Source: Gammaproteobacteria bacterium (lineage in GTDB: Bacteria > Pseudomonadota > Gammaproteobacteria > Pseudomonadales > DSM-25080). From it: a DNA stretch of 8,303 nt. This document shows positions 7,354 through 8,303 of the stretch, in pieces. Location: assembly GCA_013372965.1 (NCBI GenBank), contig JABXIR010000030.1:1-8303 (forward strand), in the 5' to 3' direction. A program made the translations under genes and the position numbers. The notes under the pieces are model-generated. The model was not told where the DNA came from. It saw only the letters and a program-made list of their open reading frames with translations, and searched no databases. The stretch's first letter is position 1. Every line of letters begins with the position of its first letter.

Positions 7354-7821
7354 TTATTTATGGTAAGGGTGATTGGAAAGAATGGTGTGTGCTCGATAGA
7401 TTTGCTCTACCAACAAAATACGCACTAAGGGGTGTGGGAGTGTCAAATTAGATAGACCCCAGCGCTGATTAACACGCTGGAATACACTGTCATCAAAGCC
7501 ATCGGGCCCACCGATCAAAATACTGACACTATGTCCATCCATTCGCCAGCCATCGAGCTGACTCGCCAGTTGTTCGGTACTCCAAATTTTACCTTTGAGG
7601 TCGAGAGCCACTACCCAGTCATCTCGACCGATTGCATTCAGAATACCCTCGCCCTCTTGCTTCTTTGCTTTCGCAATGGACGCGTTCTTCGAACGCAAGC
7701 CTACAGGAATCTCGACGAATTTAACGTCGTACTCACGTGGCATTCGCTTGAGATACTCATCGCAACCAGTTTTAACCCAGTCGGGCATCTTTTGACCGAC
7801 CGCGATGATTTGGATCTTCAA
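7354..7821 (-). CDS. rlmH: 23S rRNA pseudouridine-1915 N3-methyltransferase RlmH
   Basis: SPOUT-class methyltransferase that methylates pseudouridine 1915 in helix 69 of 23S rRNA on assembled ribosomes, using S-adenosylmethionine. The product is 155 residues, the same length as E. coli RlmH, and collinear with it from the first residue (KIQIIAVGQKMPDWVKTG). The cofactor-binding knot shows LIGGPDGFD at 102-110 and TLPHPLVRILLVEQIYRA at 127-144. The C-terminus NHPYHK at 150-155 carries the conserved terminal Tyr-His. The start codon is TTG, not ATG; it is supported by the full-length alignment and by AAGAAGG 10 nt upstream. It lies 6 nt after the rsfS stop, so translation is probably coupled to rsfS. 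Confidence 0.96.
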   Translation of the reverse strand: MKIQIIAVGQKMPDWVKTGCDEYLKRMPREYDVKFVEIPVGLRSKNASIAKAKKQEGEGILNAIGRDDWVVALDLKGKIWSTEQLASQLDGWRMDGHSVSILIGGPDGFDDSVFQRVNQRWGLSNLTLPHPLVRILLVEQIYRAHTILSNHPYHK

Positions 7822-7827
7822 AGCGAT

Positions 7828-8163
7828 TTAACCTTCTTCGAGCTTCGGCCCACCCCAAAGCTTTTCGAGGTTGTAGAATTCACGAGTCGCCGGCAACATC
7901 GTGTGGACAATCACATCACCAAAGTCGACGAGAACCCACTCTGAGGTACCAGTGCCCTCTACGCCCATCGGACGGTGGCCAGCTTTTTTACCTTCTTCAA
8001 CGACGTTATCAGCTAACGCCTTGATTTGACGATTTGAGTTACCAGTCGCAATGATAATGTGATCGAACACATCCGTTCGGTCTGCAACATCCAATACCAC
8101 GATGTTCTGACCTTTAACATCTTCCAACGCACTGACAATCAGCTCGCATAGTTCATTCGCCAT
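7828..8163 (-). CDS. rsfS: Ribosomal silencing factor RsfS (Iojap family)
   Basis: Cytoplasmic factor that binds large-subunit protein uL14 and blocks joining of the 30S and 50S subunits, damping translation when nutrients fall. The product is 111 residues (E. coli RsfS, formerly YbeB, 105). It shows the family pattern: a GQNIVVLDV strand (19-27), the HIIIATGNSNRQIKALADNV segment with its ATG-S-R core, the GVEGTGTSEWVLVDFGDVIVH stretch split here by no gap, and the near-C-terminal YNLEKLWG. It begins 11 nt after the nadD stop with a weak GAGAG site, and ends 6 nt before rlmH. The nadD-rsfS-rlmH order is widely conserved, so the three are probably one transcript. Confidence 0.95.
   Translation of the reverse strand: MANELCELIVSALEDVKGQNIVVLDVADRTDVFDHIIIATGNSNRQIKALADNVVEEGKKAGHRPMGVEGTGTSEWVLVDFGDVIVHTMLPATREFYNLEKLWGGPKLEEG
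7832..7838 (-). promoter_or_regulatory. Ribosome binding site for rlmH inside the end of rsfS
   Basis: The minus strand reads AAGAAGG, formed by the last codons of rsfS (Glu-Glu-Gly), 10 nt before the TTG start at 7821. It supports the unusual TTG start and suggests that ribosomes finishing rsfS restart on rlmH. Confidence 0.6.
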
Positions 8164-8174
8164 AAAAGCTCTCT

Positions 8175-8303
8175 TTAACGATATAGTTGCCGATCCATGA
8201 TGTAGTCATAAACCGCTTTAGTTAATAATAGTTCGCAAGATTTACCTTGCCGAATTCGTTCTCGTATTTGGGTCGATGAAGCGCTATCTGGCTCACAATC
8301 AAC
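8175..8303 (-). CDS. nadD: Nicotinate-mononucleotide adenylyltransferase, C-terminal end only
   Basis: The last 42 codons and the TAA stop of a minus-strand gene whose 5' part lies beyond the right edge. My translation contains SASSTQIRERIRQGKSCELL, then YDYIMDRQLYR before the stop. The SSTxIR motif is the nucleotide-contact signature near the C-terminus of NadD-type adenylyltransferases, and the ending resembles E. coli NadD (GLYR). NadD joins nicotinate mononucleotide to AMP from ATP in NAD synthesis. Position directly upstream of rsfS (11-nt gap) matches the common gammaproteobacterial order, which strengthens the call from so short a piece. Confidence 0.88.
   Translation of the reverse strand, partial: VDCEPDSASSTQIRERIRQGKSCELLLTKAVYDYIMDRQLYR

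Noticed and set aside
7531..7944. 137-codon plus-strand reading frame
   Set aside because: Antisense to rlmH and rsfS, both clearly real; the encoded protein has no recognisable features.
1..8303. CRISPR array, tRNA, rRNA, insertion sequence, phage or defence module
   Set aside because: No spaced repeats, tRNA-like cloverleaf, transposase or phage-like proteins were seen; coding sequence fills nearly all the window with housekeeping families.

Overview
The window is a chromosomal stretch of a gammaproteobacterium. Every convincing gene lies on the minus strand, so the biological order runs from high to low coordinates. PBP2, RodA, RlmH, RsfS and MltB all look gammaproteobacterial. The order nadD-rsfS-rlmH-mrdA-rodA-mltB-...-dacA resembles the Pseudomonas/Alteromonas-type elongasome cluster more than the E. 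coli one, which has no mltB here. Base composition looks balanced, near 50% GC by eye. Genus cannot be fixed from the sequence; a free-living, possibly marine, relative is a guess.

Layout from right to left: the 3' end of nadD (8175-8303, NAD synthesis), rsfS (ribosome silencing factor), and rlmH (23S rRNA methyltransferase, TTG start), all closely packed. A 132-nt gap with a short tandem repeat precedes mrdA (PBP2, transpeptidase). rodA (glycosyltransferase) overlaps the mrdA end by 11 bp, and mltB (lytic transglycosylase) starts 13 nt after rodA. A 235-nt non-coding stretch with a stem-loop follows, then a DEAD-box RNA helicase of the DeaD/CsdA type. A 96-nt spacer carrying a perfect 10-bp dyad and a plausible promoter leads to dacA (PBP5-type DD-carboxypeptidase), which runs off the left edge a few residues short of its expected end.

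Functionally, mrdA and rodA encode the core synthase pair of the lateral-wall elongasome. MltB cuts glycan strands and DacA trims pentapeptides, so the window covers making and remodelling side-wall peptidoglycan. NadD, RsfS and RlmH are housekeeping partners in cofactor supply and ribosome function that commonly travel with this cluster. The main departure from the familiar order is a DEAD-box helicase between mltB and dacA, where many relatives carry rlpA.

I looked for an undescribed system and did not find a convincing one. The genes are intact, standard families with their catalytic motifs in place. The points worth a second look are regulatory or contextual: the helicase insertion, the dyad over the putative dacA promoter, the structured stretch before the helicase, and the repeat and poor ribosome binding site before mrdA.
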